Shown here: one piece after another, positions 43,977-52,905 of the stretch
Layout: every line of letters starts with the position of its first letter
How positions within the stretch are numbered: the stretch's first letter is position 1
Assembly (NCBI RefSeq): GCF_050847355.1
Contig: NZ_CP193755.1
Coordinates: forward strand, 1,984,001 to 2,048,000
Source: Limimaricola sp027213785
GTDB lineage: Bacteria; Pseudomonadota; Alphaproteobacteria; Rhodobacterales; Rhodobacteraceae
Length of the DNA: 64,000 nt
Direction: 5' to 3'
Program-made: the position numbers and the translations under genes
Notes under the pieces: generated by a model
The model's input: the letters and a program-made list of their open reading frames with translations, nothing else
Told to the model about the DNA's origin: nothing
The model's database searches: none

Positions 43977-46031
43977 TCAATACAGCCCCTCGATTTCGAG
44001 CGGGAGATGGCGCACCGGCTTTCGATTCAGAATGGTGCGGGGCACCGGCCGTACATCGGCGGCCTGCAGCCGGTCATAACGTTGCTCGGCGGCCTGTCGG
44101 ATGTCGGATTGCTCCCGCAGGATGGTCGGGCGCATGAACACGAAGAGCGTCCGGCTGGTGGTCTGCCCGTTGCGCGCCCGAAACAGGTTTCCGATCACCG
44201 GCACGTCGCCGAAACCGGGGACTTTGCCCTCCTGGCTCGTCCGATCGTCGGTGATCAGCCCGCCCAGCACCACGGTCCCCCGGTTGTCGGCCAGAACCGT
44301 CGTGTTGATGGCCCGACGATTGGTGACGAGATCCGCGGCCCCTTCGACGGTGGTCCCCACGAGGCTCGAGACTTCCTGGTTGATCGATAGCTGGACGACG
44401 TCGCTGGCGGTGATCCGCGGCACGACATCCATCGTGATGCCGACATCGCGGCGCTCGATCGTCGTGAAGGGGGTGACCGAATTTCCATCGGTAACGAAGC
44501 TGCCTGTGCGGAACGGCACGTTCTGACCGACCACGATGGTCGCCGGCTCGTTGTCCAGCGTGGTCACGCTGGGCGTCGACAGCAGCCGGGCACGGCTCGA
44601 CTGGGACAGCGCCTGGACCAGAAGGCCGAAGTCGTTGCCGCTCGCCGACATGGTAAGCCCGGTGGAGAGCGCGACCGAATTCGGCGCCCCCAGTGCCATC
44701 AGCACATTGGCCAGCGAATTCCCTCCATTGCCGAAGGAGGTCGCGGCCAATTGCCCGGGCGGGGTGGCATCGCCAAAGCCCAGCTGCACGCCGAGACGTT
44801 CCGCCACCTCGCCGGAGACCTCGACGATCGCCGCCTCGATCATCACCTGCGGGCGGCGAACATCGAGCGCATGGACCAGCTGGCCGATTTCCGAGATTTG
44901 CGCGGCGGTGCCCCGAACCAGGATCGAATTCGTATCGACGGAGGCCTGGATCGCAACCGCTTCCGGGGTCACTGTCACGGCCTCCAGGGGTACGAAGCCC
45001 TGCTCGCCTTCCTCGGTGGTCTCGCCCGCGGCAGCAATGACAGCCGTTCCCGTGACTGGCTCTATCGCATCGCCCACCGTGCCGCGGATGATTTCCGCGA
45101 CCACGGCAGCGTCACCGTATTTCAGCCGGAACACCCGGGTGGACACGGCGGCCTGCGGGCTGCTGCGCTGGGCCACATCCATCGAGCGCGCCAGTTCCCG
45201 AATCTCGCTGATCTCTTCCGGCGTGCCCCTGACCACGAGCTGGTTGCTTGACGGGTTCACCGAGAACCGCGCGCCCGTCGCGTCGTCACCGAGCACTTCG
45301 GCCAGTGCCCGGCCGATCGAAACGGCATCGGCATTGGCAAAGCGGATCACCTCGGAGCGGGCCTCGTCGGCTCCGTCGAACGCCCGCGCAATGGATGTGA
45401 TCCGGTCCACATTCGCCCGCGTATCGGTCACCAGTATCGCGTTGGGATCGGAGATCCCCTCGATATAGCCGGATTCGGCGACCAGCGGACTGAGCACCCT
45501 GACCGCTTCGGCTGCAGGCAGGCGATCAAGCCGCACCATCGTCGTGACGAAGTCCTGCGCGCCGGTCTCGGATCCGGGCTGCGCGCCGCTGATCGTCCGC
45601 GCCCGTTCCGCCGGTACCACCTGCCACGTATTGCCTGCACGCACGGCGAGGAAACCCCGGACCTGCAAGATCGACTGGAACAGCGCCCAGACCCCCTCCT
45701 CGTCGAGCCGCTCGCTGGAAACGACGCTGACGCTGCCCTGCAGTTGCGGATCGAGAACCAAGGTACGCCCGGTGATCTTCGAGACCTCTTCCGCCAGAAC
45801 GGAAATATCCGCTTCGCGAAGATTGATCACGAATTCGCCCGTACCGGGCTCGGCGGTCTGGGCGGCAACCGGTGCAGCCATCGCGAGACACGCCGCGACC
45901 GCCATGGAGCGGGCGAGGCCGAGCCGCCATGCGCGCATGGCATCACGGCAACCCGCGCGCGGCAGCGGAATGCGGCTGGTATTTGATTGCCCGAACCATC
46001 CCTTCAGGCCTGCGACCAGGTAATCCACCAT
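43977..46031 (-). CDS. gspD: Type II secretion outer-membrane secretin GspD
   Basis: Outer-membrane secretin. The mature part holds the N0 domain (FVINLREADISVLAEEVSKITGRTLVLDP), N1-N3 repeats (e.g. VRLDRLPAAEAVRVLSPLV and IRFANADAVSIGRALAEVLG), and the C-terminal secretin pore (VPFRTGSF, then VVLGGLITDDRTSQEGKVPGFGDVPVIGNLF). The start at 46031 is chosen because AAGG lies just upstream. An in-frame ATG at 46067 has no ribosome site, and one at 45938 would begin directly at the signal peptide (MRAWRLGLARSMAVAACLAMAAPVAAQ). The gene is separated from the other gsp genes by the oxidase pair. Multimers form the exit pore. Confidence 0.9.
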   Translation of the reverse strand: MVDYLVAGLKGWFGQSNTSRIPLPRAGCRDAMRAWRLGLARSMAVAACLAMAAPVAAQTAEPGTGEFVINLREADISVLAEEVSKITGRTLVLDPQLQGSVSVVSSERLDEEGVWALFQSILQVRGFLAVRAGNTWQVVPAERARTISGAQPGSETGAQDFVTTMVRLDRLPAAEAVRVLSPLVAESGYIEGISDPNAILVTDTRANVDRITSIARAFDGADEARSEVIRFANADAVSIGRALAEVLGDDATGARFSVNPSSNQLVVRGTPEEISEIRELARSMDVAQRSSPQAAVSTRVFRLKYGDAAVVAEIIRGTVGDAIEPVTGTAVIAAAGETTEEGEQGFVPLEAVTVTPEAVAIQASVDTNSILVRGTAAQISEIGQLVHALDVRRPQVMIEAAIVEVSGEVAERLGVQLGFGDATPPGQLAATSFGNGGNSLANVLMALGAPNSVALSTGLTMSASGNDFGLLVQALSQSSRARLLSTPSVTTLDNEPATIVVGQNVPFRTGSFVTDGNSVTPFTTIERRDVGITMDVVPRITASDVVQLSINQEVSSLVGTTVEGAADLVTNRRAINTTVLADNRGTVVLGGLITDDRTSQEGKVPGFGDVPVIGNLFRARNGQTTSRTLFVFMRPTILREQSDIRQAAEQRYDRLQAADVRPVPRTILNRKPVRHLPLEIEGLY

Positions 46032-46288
46032 CAGCCTTGTTGTGTTGTGCTGCTCTTGCTCTTTCATCGGAGGCTAGCGCGAACCCCGGTTCGATTCACT
46101 TTGATGCCACTTTCCGAGCCAACGCAATGCCGGCTGGTGCAGTCGCGCCACAGTGCGCCGCCGGGGCTTCGGCCTTCCCCATCGAACGGATTCCCGGACC
46201 CTCGACTTGCCACGAAGGGCTCCTTAGGCTCGCGGAAGGAGGTGCCTCGAAAGCGCTCCGAACCCACGCGCAGCATGAGGTCCCCCAT

Positions 46289-47410
46289 ATGTCATCGCGG
46301 TCCATCTTGCCGAAGACACCATTCGGCGGCCAGGCCACCGAGCCTCGGCTTAGCCGGCGCCGGCTGCTCGGCGGACTGGCGACCATGCCGGCATTGTTCG
46401 GACTTTCCGCCTGCAGTCCCAGCGGAGAGCCTGAGCTTCCCCCTCTCGGCACGACCGGACGCACAGCCTTGTTGCTCCCGCTGTCGGGGCAGCATGCCAA
46501 ACTCGGGCAAGTCATGGCCGAAGCGGCCCGCCTTGGCGGAGCGGTGGATGGTCCCGGGGCCGAGATTGCCCTGCACGACGCGGGCGCCGATGAGACGAGC
46601 GCGGTGGCGGCAGCCAATCGAGCCGTTGAAGCGGGCGCGAACATGATCCTTGGGCCGCTATTCTCGAACCAGAGCCAAGCGGTCGCCGCAGCGGTCGGAA
46701 CGCGCGTACCTGTCATATCCTTTTCGAACAACGATGCGATCGCGGGCCGGAACCTGTATGTATTCGGGATCACCCCATTGCAGTCGGCAAAGGCCGTTCT
46801 GCGTTTCGCCTCCGCGCGCGGAATGCGGCGGATCGCCGTCGTGGCCCCGCCCGGGGCATATGGAGAGCAGGCGGTGGCAGCAGCGCGAAAGGTGGCGCCC
46901 GAATTCGGTATCACCCTTTCGGATCCGCTCCAGGCGACCGGCCCGGAAGGCCTCGCCTCCCGCCTGGCCGCAGCATCGGGTGGGCGCCTTCCGGATGCGG
47001 TGTATCTTCCTGCGGCCTCCGCAGGCCTGGCGCCGATGGTCGATGCGGTGAAGGAGGCTGGCCTGCAGGTCCTGGGTTCGGAGCAATGGGCTACGATCCC
47101 GCCGCACCAATTAGGGGCTCTGAATCAGGCGTGGTTCGCGGGGCCGGATCCGATCAGCTTCGAAGCCTTTGCCCTCGGCCTCGAAGAAAGGATCGACGGG
47201 GAAGCCGGCGTTACCGCGGGGCTTGCCTTCGACGCGGCGAACATGGCCCGCCTTCTCGGCCGCCTCGGTCAGCAAGACCCGAAGGGGCTGCATCGCTCCG
47301 CCGGTTTCAACGGGGTGCTCGGCCCGTTTCGTTTCACGGAGACCGGCCTCGTGGACCGACAATTGTCGATCCTCGAAGTCAGGGAGGGAACGACGATACT
47401 CGTCGCGTAG
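46289..47410 (+). CDS. Tat-type lipoprotein of the penicillin-binding protein activator family
   Basis: Predicted lipoprotein of 373 residues. The N-terminus has a twin-arginine motif (SRRRLLGGL) and a lipobox ending LSAC. The rest is a type-1 periplasmic-binding fold like LpoA-type activators and amino-acid receptors (TALLLPLSGQHAKLGQVMAEAARLG, then ANMILGPLFSNQSQAVAAAV). In Rhodobacterales such proteins are annotated as penicillin-binding protein activators. It is divergent from gspD and may adapt the cell wall to secretion or bind a small ligand; both are inference. GAGG lies eight bases before the ATG at 46289. Confidence 0.75.
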   Translation: MSSRSILPKTPFGGQATEPRLSRRRLLGGLATMPALFGLSACSPSGEPELPPLGTTGRTALLLPLSGQHAKLGQVMAEAARLGGAVDGPGAEIALHDAGADETSAVAAANRAVEAGANMILGPLFSNQSQAVAAAVGTRVPVISFSNNDAIAGRNLYVFGITPLQSAKAVLRFASARGMRRIAVVAPPGAYGEQAVAAARKVAPEFGITLSDPLQATGPEGLASRLAAASGGRLPDAVYLPAASAGLAPMVDAVKEAGLQVLGSEQWATIPPHQLGALNQAWFAGPDPISFEAFALGLEERIDGEAGVTAGLAFDAANMARLLGRLGQQDPKGLHRSAGFNGVLGPFRFTETGLVDRQLSILEVREGTTILVA

Positions 47411-47851
47411 CGGCAGCCGCGCGGAGTTGGCACCTCCCACCTTATCCTGCCGGCATTCATCGGCGGTGCCTCAGAAATTTGGCTTGTCCCGCAATCGCTC
47501 TACTGCCCAGTAGTGTTATCCCATGGGTACAGCATCGACGGCGCCGGGGGCCGGGACGCGATTCACAGGGTGATACGAATGTGGAGTTCGACGTTGTGGC
47601 GGTCGGGATCTTTTGCTGCAATGCGCTCCCTGCAAAGCCGCGCAGCTTTCCACTGATTAAACTTGTGACGGCGGCCAGGCCGGATCTTGCATGGCCGATG
47701 GGCGCTGTCCGACGCGGGCCGACCGGTGCGATTTGCTCGAACCCACCATCTTCGCTGCGATCGAGTTCCGTGCCACCGCCTGTCCGCTCCCATAGGCGAA
47801 TGACGCGCCCGAGGAGCTGAATTCCAAGTGTTGGCAGGAGGCAAGGCTATA
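47411..47851. other. Gene-poor stretch, possibly with a decayed coding fragment
   Basis: About 440 bases between the lipoprotein gene and the convergent ATPase gene. A minus-strand reading of 47563-47680 encodes an Arg/Lys-rich segment (FNQWKAARLCRERIAAKDP..., ending HIRITL) that looks like the remains of a protein but is not recognised. No start or ribosome site supports a working gene. Confidence 0.4.
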
Positions 47852-47869
47852 AGGCCTCGAGCGAGGCCT
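47852..47869 (-). terminator. Terminator-like hairpin at the ATPase stop codon
   Basis: AGGCCTCG and CGAGGCCT form an eight-pair stem with a two-base loop, overlapping the stop codon of the P-type ATPase gene. On the minus strand it is followed by TATAG, without a clear T-run. It may act as a weak terminator or protect the mRNA end. Confidence 0.45.
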
Positions 47870-50600
47870 AGTTCGAACGGATTCGGCGCGGATCCGGATC
47901 GCCTTGCAGCCGCATCGGGGCACGCCAGCGGCGGCGCAGAAGCTTCTCGGCCTCGAGCACGAGCAGCAGCGCCACTCCCATGCCGAGCACCACGGCCCCG
48001 TCGGCCGGGGCCACGGGCCGACTGTCGAACACCGCCTGCAGCGGCGGGGCGTAGGTAAAGAGAAGCTGGGCCACGACTGCCAATGCCACGCCGAACCAGA
48101 CGGCACGGGTGCCCAGAAGCCCGGTCACGGTAATCGAGGTCATGTGCAGGTAGCGCACCGAAAACAGGTAGAAGATCTCCATCACCACCAGCAGGTCGAC
48201 CGAGAGCGTCCGGGCATAGGCGAGGCTCTCGCCCCGCGCCATGACCCAGGCCGAGAGGCCGAACACCGCCAGCCCGAACAGCACCGAGACCAGTGCCACG
48301 CGCCAGATCATCTCGCCGTCGAGCAGCGCCGCGCCGGGGCGGCGCGGCGGGCGCGCCATCACGCCCGGCTCGGGTGGCTCGAAGGCCAGCGTCAGCCCCA
48401 GAGCCACGGCGGTCACCATGTTGATCCAGAGGATCTGGACCGGCGTGATCGGCAGCGGCAACCCGATCAGGATCGCAAGGATGATCACCAGCGCCTCGCC
48501 GCCATTGGTCGGCAGGTTCCACGCGATCACCTTGCGGATGTTGTCGTGGATGGTGCGGCCCTCGCGCACGGCAGCGACGATCGAGGCGAAGTTGTCGTCG
48601 GTGAGCACCACCCGCGCGGCCTCCTTGGCGGCCTCGGTGCCCTTGATGCCCATGGCGATCCCGGCATCGGCGCGTTTCAGCGCCGGCGCGTCGTTCACCC
48701 CGTCGCCGGTCATCGCCACGACGTGCCCCTCGGCCTGCAGCGTCTCGACCAGCCGCAGCTTGTGCTCGGGGGCGGCGCGCGCGAAGACGTTGGCCTCGCG
48801 CGCCATGCGGCGCAGATCGGCATCCTTCGCCGCTTCGATCTCTCGGCCAGTAAGCGCGCCGCCCCTCGTGTCGAGACCGAGTTCGGCCGCCACCGCCTGC
48901 GCGGTCAGGGCGTGGTCGCCGGTGATCATCTTCACAGCGATGCCGGCGCGCCGGCAATCCGCCGCCGCCGCGATCGCCTCGGGGCGGGCCGGGTCGATGA
49001 ACCCGGCAAGTCCGAGCAGCCTCAGCCCGCCGATGTCGGCATGACCGATCTCGCCCGACGCCGCGACGGGCTTCACGGCGAAGGCGAGTACACGGTGACC
49101 ACTGGCGGCGAGCGCCTCGATCCGTGCCGCCCAGGCCTCGCGATCGATGGGCACCGCCTCATCGGGACCGGGCTGGAAATCGCAATGCGGCAGCAGCCGG
49201 TCCGGCGCGCCTTTCACGTGAAGCATCGCGCCGCCGGTGCCGGCGGTCAGCACGGCCATGTAACTCCATGCGGCGTCGAAGGGGATCTCGTGCAGGCGGG
49301 GATGCGCGGCGCGCTCGGTCTCGGCCTCAATGCCGATCTTGCCCGCGAGCGCCAGCAGCGCGCCCTCCATCGGATCGCCCTCGACCCGCCAACCCGACTT
49401 GTCCTGACGCAGATGCGCGTCGTTGCACAGCAGGCCGGTCCGGGCCAGCGCAGCCACGGCCGCCGGGTCGCCCTCGACCTCGCCGATGGGCGCATAGCCC
49501 TCGCCGCCGATCTCGGCGGCGGGGGCGCTCGGGTCGGTCACGACCCGTCGCACGACCATTTCGTTCAGCGTCAGCGTGCCGGTCTTGTCGGTGCAGATCA
49601 CCGTCACGGCGCCCAGCGTCTCCACCGCCGGGAGCTGCCGCACGATGGCCCGCCGCGCCGCCATGCGCTGCACGCCCAGCGCCAGTGCGATGGTGATCAC
49701 CGCCGGCAGCCCCTCGGGTATCGCGGCCACGGCCATGCCGACCATGGCGAAGAACGCGTCTTCCCGGGAGTATCCGCCAAATCCGACCGCGTAGCCGAAG
49801 ACGAGCAGGCAGACGCCGAGAATGACCGTCGTCAGTCGCCGCGCGAAGCGGTCGATCTGGCGCAGCAGCGGCGTCGCCGTGGTCTCGACCCCACCGAGGA
49901 GCGCGCCGATCCGGCCGATCTCGCTGCGCGGCCCGGTGGCGACGACCACCCCGGTTCCGCGCCCGGACGCGACCAGCGTGCCCGAAAAGGCCATGGACCG
50001 GCGATCGCCGAGCGGGGCGTCCTTTGGAACGGGGTCGGTATTCTTGTCGACGGCGGCCGACTCGCCGGTCAGCACGGCCTCCTGCGCCCGCATCCCGCGC
50101 GCCTCGATCAGCCGGAGATCGGCCGGCACCCGATCGCCGGGTTCGAGCAGCACGATATCGCCCGGCACCAGTTCGGCGGCCGGTATGGTCTCGCGCCGGC
50201 CCGCGCGGCGCACGGAGGCGGTCTCCGACAGCAACCGACGCACCCCGGCCAGGGCGCTTTCGGCACGGCCCTCCTGCCACAGGCCGATCGCCGCGTTCAG
50301 CACCACCACCGCGAGGATCACGCCCGAATCCATCCAGTGGCCGAGCAGCGCCGTGACGGCGCCCGCCGCGATCAGCACCAGGATGAGAAGGTTCTCGAAC
50401 TGGCTCCGCAGCCGGGCAAGCAGGCCGCGCCCCGGCGGCTCGGGCAGACGGTTGGGTCCGTGGCGGGACAGCCGGGCGGCAATCTCGGGTGGGGAGAGCC
50501 CCTCCGGCCCGCTTCCGAGGCTTCCCAGGACCTCCTCGGTGTCGGACGCATGCCAGAGGGGCGTGCCGTTCGCCTGGGCCTGCGGGGGCATGGAGGTCAT
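47868..50600 (-). CDS. P2-type cation-transporting ATPase
   Basis: Inner-membrane P-type ATPase of 910 residues. The actuator TGES is at 178-181, the membrane motif IPEGLP at 294-299, and the phosphorylation site DKTGT at 338-342. The hinge motif MTGDGVNDAPALKRADAGIAMG and a six-helix C-terminal cation domain follow. IPEGLP marks the P2 (Ca2+/Mn2+ or Na+/K+) group, not heavy-metal P1B pumps. The family includes CtpF of Mycobacterium. The ATG at 50600 is preferred; longer upstream readings lack a family match. A weak FNR-like site lies 77-90 bp upstream. It is divergent from a PfkB-type kinase. Confidence 0.9.
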   Translation of the reverse strand: MTSMPPQAQANGTPLWHASDTEEVLGSLGSGPEGLSPPEIAARLSRHGPNRLPEPPGRGLLARLRSQFENLLILVLIAAGAVTALLGHWMDSGVILAVVVLNAAIGLWQEGRAESALAGVRRLLSETASVRRAGRRETIPAAELVPGDIVLLEPGDRVPADLRLIEARGMRAQEAVLTGESAAVDKNTDPVPKDAPLGDRRSMAFSGTLVASGRGTGVVVATGPRSEIGRIGALLGGVETTATPLLRQIDRFARRLTTVILGVCLLVFGYAVGFGGYSREDAFFAMVGMAVAAIPEGLPAVITIALALGVQRMAARRAIVRQLPAVETLGAVTVICTDKTGTLTLNEMVVRRVVTDPSAPAAEIGGEGYAPIGEVEGDPAAVAALARTGLLCNDAHLRQDKSGWRVEGDPMEGALLALAGKIGIEAETERAAHPRLHEIPFDAAWSYMAVLTAGTGGAMLHVKGAPDRLLPHCDFQPGPDEAVPIDREAWAARIEALAASGHRVLAFAVKPVAASGEIGHADIGGLRLLGLAGFIDPARPEAIAAAADCRRAGIAVKMITGDHALTAQAVAAELGLDTRGGALTGREIEAAKDADLRRMAREANVFARAAPEHKLRLVETLQAEGHVVAMTGDGVNDAPALKRADAGIAMGIKGTEAAKEAARVVLTDDNFASIVAAVREGRTIHDNIRKVIAWNLPTNGGEALVIILAILIGLPLPITPVQILWINMVTAVALGLTLAFEPPEPGVMARPPRRPGAALLDGEMIWRVALVSVLFGLAVFGLSAWVMARGESLAYARTLSVDLLVVMEIFYLFSVRYLHMTSITVTGLLGTRAVWFGVALAVVAQLLFTYAPPLQAVFDSRPVAPADGAVVLGMGVALLLVLEAEKLLRRRWRAPMRLQGDPDPRRIRSN

Positions 50601-50676
50601 TGCGGCTGGCTTCCTGACACGGCGCCGGAGCGGTCGGCGGCATGCGCAGGATAGGCGAGCGCGACGCTCCTGTCGC

Positions 50677-50690
50677 TTGCGCGAGATCAA
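50677..50690. promoter_or_regulatory. Weak FNR-like site upstream of the P-type ATPase
   Basis: TTGCGCGAGATCAA matches the FNR consensus TTGAT-N4-ATCAA at eight of ten positions. Its distance from the ATPase start (77-90 bp) equals that of the better site at 25926-25939 from its Usp gene. Low confidence on sequence alone. Confidence 0.35.
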
Positions 50691-51055
50691 GGTGGGCCCC
50701 GGAAGCGGGTGCTTTCGCTTCCGCATACCGGGGATCGAGGCGTGAATTCGGCGTAATGAGCAGGAGAGCCGGGAAGCGGAAAGACGAAGCTGGCTAGGCC
50801 CGGTGCTCGGGCTCTCGAACCGGGTGCGATGGCGTAAACCAGTCCTGGGTACGCCTGTATCGACATCGATTGCCAAGACAGGGCGGGATGAGGCGGCCCG
50901 GCACCGTGCATGAACGTGCAGCGCGTTTCGGGCGGATACGTGCCAGTCGCGAGTCGCAAGGTCGGTGAAACATGCGCCGGATGGCGATAGACTGTGCGCG
51001 GTCTCAACTCCCGCCTGAGCCCTTTCGTGAAAGGAGCCTCAACGATGAGCCGCCG
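50691..51055. other. Divergent intergenic region between ATPase and kinase genes
   Basis: About 365 bases. It contains a seven-pair hairpin (50701-50722, GGAAGCG/CGCTTCC) without a T-run, and near its end an AGGAG site (51032-51036) that serves a tiny nine-codon frame at 51045 better than the kinase start at 51056. I see no other gene. Confidence 0.5.
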
Positions 51056-52009
51056 ATGCGCCAGATCCTGACCCTGACCCTGAACCCCGCGCTTGATCTT
51101 GCGACGGAAACCGAAGCGCTCGTGCCGAACCGGAAACTGCGCTGCGCCGCGCCGCGGCTCGATCCGGGCGGGGGCGGCATCAATGTCTCTCGCGCGATCG
51201 CCCGGCTCGGTGGCGTCTCGACCGCCATGGTCGCGCTGGGCGGCGCGACCGGCGAGACGATCGCCGCACTGCTTGCCGATGAGGGCGTCGAGATCGTGAC
51301 CATCTCCGTGCCCGGGCTGACCCGGCAATCCTTCGCAGTCACGGCACGCGACAGCGGGGCGCAATATCGCTTCGTCCTGCCGGGGCCCGGCTGGCCGCCT
51401 CAAGCCACCGACAGGCTCTTCGACGAACTCGCGCGACGGATCGGGCCGGAGCAGATGCTCGTGGTGTCCGGCAGCCTGCCGCCGGGCCTCTCCGGTGAGG
51501 TTCTGGTCCGCCTGGCGGAACGGTGCCAGGCACGCGGGGCGGAGATGCTGCTCGACACCTCCGGCGCGGCCCTGGCAGAGGCGATCTCAAGCATTGAAGA
51601 GGTGCCGTTCGACCTGTTGCGGATGGACGGAGCCGAGGCCGACGAATTGGCCGGACGCGGCCTGTCGAATGCGCGCGAGCTTGCGGCGTTCGGGAAAGAT
51701 CTTGTCCGGAGCGGCAAGGCGCGGCGCGTGGTCCTGTCCCTCGGCGCCAGCGGTACGCTCGGCGTATCCGCGACGGAGAGCTTCTTTTGCGATGCCCCGC
51801 CGGTCGAGCTCGTCAGTGCGGTCGGGGCGGGAGACAGCTTGCTCGGGGCGACCGCGCTCGCCCTGGCGCAGGGTCAAAGCTTTCGCGCGGCGTTGCGGGC
51901 TGGCACCGCGGCCGCAGCGGCGGCCGTGACCACGCCGGCCACCCAGCTTTGCGACGGGGCCCTGGCCCACAGGCTCGTGGCCGAGGTGAGGGTAAGGGAC
52001 CTAGAATGA
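51056..52009 (+). CDS. PfkB-family sugar kinase (1-/6-phosphofructokinase II-like)
   Basis: Ribokinase-fold kinase of 317 residues. The N-terminal PfkB motif region LDPGGGGINVSRAIARLGG is at about 37-55, and the catalytic signature VSAVGAGDSLLGATALAL with the base Asp is near residue 258. It most resembles 1-phosphofructokinase, tagatose-6-phosphate kinase or Pfk-2. The start at 51056 gives the family N-terminus (MRQILTLTLNPALD), but the best ribosome site (AGGAG) lies 19 bases upstream and points to a short overlapping frame at 51045. It is divergent from the cation ATPase gene; in mycobacteria similar ATPase, PfkB and Usp genes are co-induced by hypoxia. Confidence 0.85.
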   Translation: MRQILTLTLNPALDLATETEALVPNRKLRCAAPRLDPGGGGINVSRAIARLGGVSTAMVALGGATGETIAALLADEGVEIVTISVPGLTRQSFAVTARDSGAQYRFVLPGPGWPPQATDRLFDELARRIGPEQMLVVSGSLPPGLSGEVLVRLAERCQARGAEMLLDTSGAALAEAISSIEEVPFDLLRMDGAEADELAGRGLSNARELAAFGKDLVRSGKARRVVLSLGASGTLGVSATESFFCDAPPVELVSAVGAGDSLLGATALALAQGQSFRAALRAGTAAAAAAVTTPATQLCDGALAHRLVAEVRVRDLE

Positions 52010-52161
52010 CCCCGCCCCTAGAAGATGTTCTGACAGAAAAAACAGAGGGCTGAGGCTGGGGGTCGCTTCGCACCACCCTTTCGGGCCCCTGCGGCGTTGA
52101 CAGAAGCCGGGTCATAGGTCCTGATCGTGAGCAGAGTTTCCTTGTTCCAAGGGAGGCGAAA

Positions 52162-52467
52162 ATGAACCCTGATGCCATGGCCGCACGACGCGCCCTGATC
52201 CGGGCCTACCGGGCCTATCTTCAGGCCGAAGACGATCTGGAGCACGCTCTGGAACACGCGGCAGCCGTCATGCCCGAACTGCGACAGCACGGTTTACGCC
52301 CGATCGGATCACCGGGCTCGCGCATCCGCCGCTTGACGGATGTGCGCAGCCATTCGGTCGAGGTGCTCGATGTCATGCGCGACAAGCACCGGCGGGCCGT
52401 CATGCGTGTCTCCTCCAGCAGCCACATGACGACGCAGGCGCCCGAGCCACCCAAGGCGCTGCGCTAG
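52162..52467 (+). CDS. Small hypothetical protein
   Basis: Predicted cytoplasmic protein of 101 residues, mostly helical, rich in Arg, Ala and His (e.g. ALIRAYRAYLQAEDDLEHALEHAAAVMPEL). I do not recognise a family. It has an excellent GGGAGGCGAAA ribosome site before the ATG, which supports it as a real gene. It follows the PfkB-type kinase by 152 bases and could belong to the same unit. Confidence 0.6.
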   Translation: MNPDAMAARRALIRAYRAYLQAEDDLEHALEHAAAVMPELRQHGLRPIGSPGSRIRRLTDVRSHSVEVLDVMRDKHRRAVMRVSSSSHMTTQAPEPPKALR

Positions 52468-52905
52468 CGACCGCCGCCAAGACACGATGTTCCACCGGGC
52501 CGCCGGGCATCGATCGGAGAAGTTCCGAGAGGCAACTGCCTGACGGGACCCTGCGGGGCTCGAACCTCGGCGAATGCAAATTGGAGTCCGCTCGCCCGCC
52601 ATAAACAGTGGCATGACAGCCGATTCATAGCCTTTCCATCGTCTCTGGCGATGTTGATGAAGCGGCCCGTGGATTGATCAACCCCGGTTCGTGCAAGGCT
52701 GGGGCATGTCGTTACTGGGGATTCACAATAGCGTTCACGTTTCCGCCACGGGAGTGGTTGCTGCCCTGTTGTGATGAGAGGAGCGAAGTCGTTCTGCACC
52801 GTTCCATAATTGGGTGGCGCACACCTGACCGGGCGCCGTGAACGGCCCCTGCACTAGCACATGCGCGATGATTTGGCCGACGAGCCAAGTACAAGGAACG
52901 TTTCC
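52468..52905. other. Gene-poor stretch left of an IS110 relic
   Basis: About 440 bases with no supported gene. A minus-strand frame (52735-52965) reads as a 76-residue peptide with no recognised family and a poor start. Its position next to a decayed transposase and a tRNA gene suggests remnants of inserted DNA. Confidence 0.45.

Noticed and set aside
50701..50722. Seven-pair hairpin upstream of the cation ATPase
   Set aside because: It has no T-run and sits in a promoter region, so it is not supported as a terminator or riboswitch.
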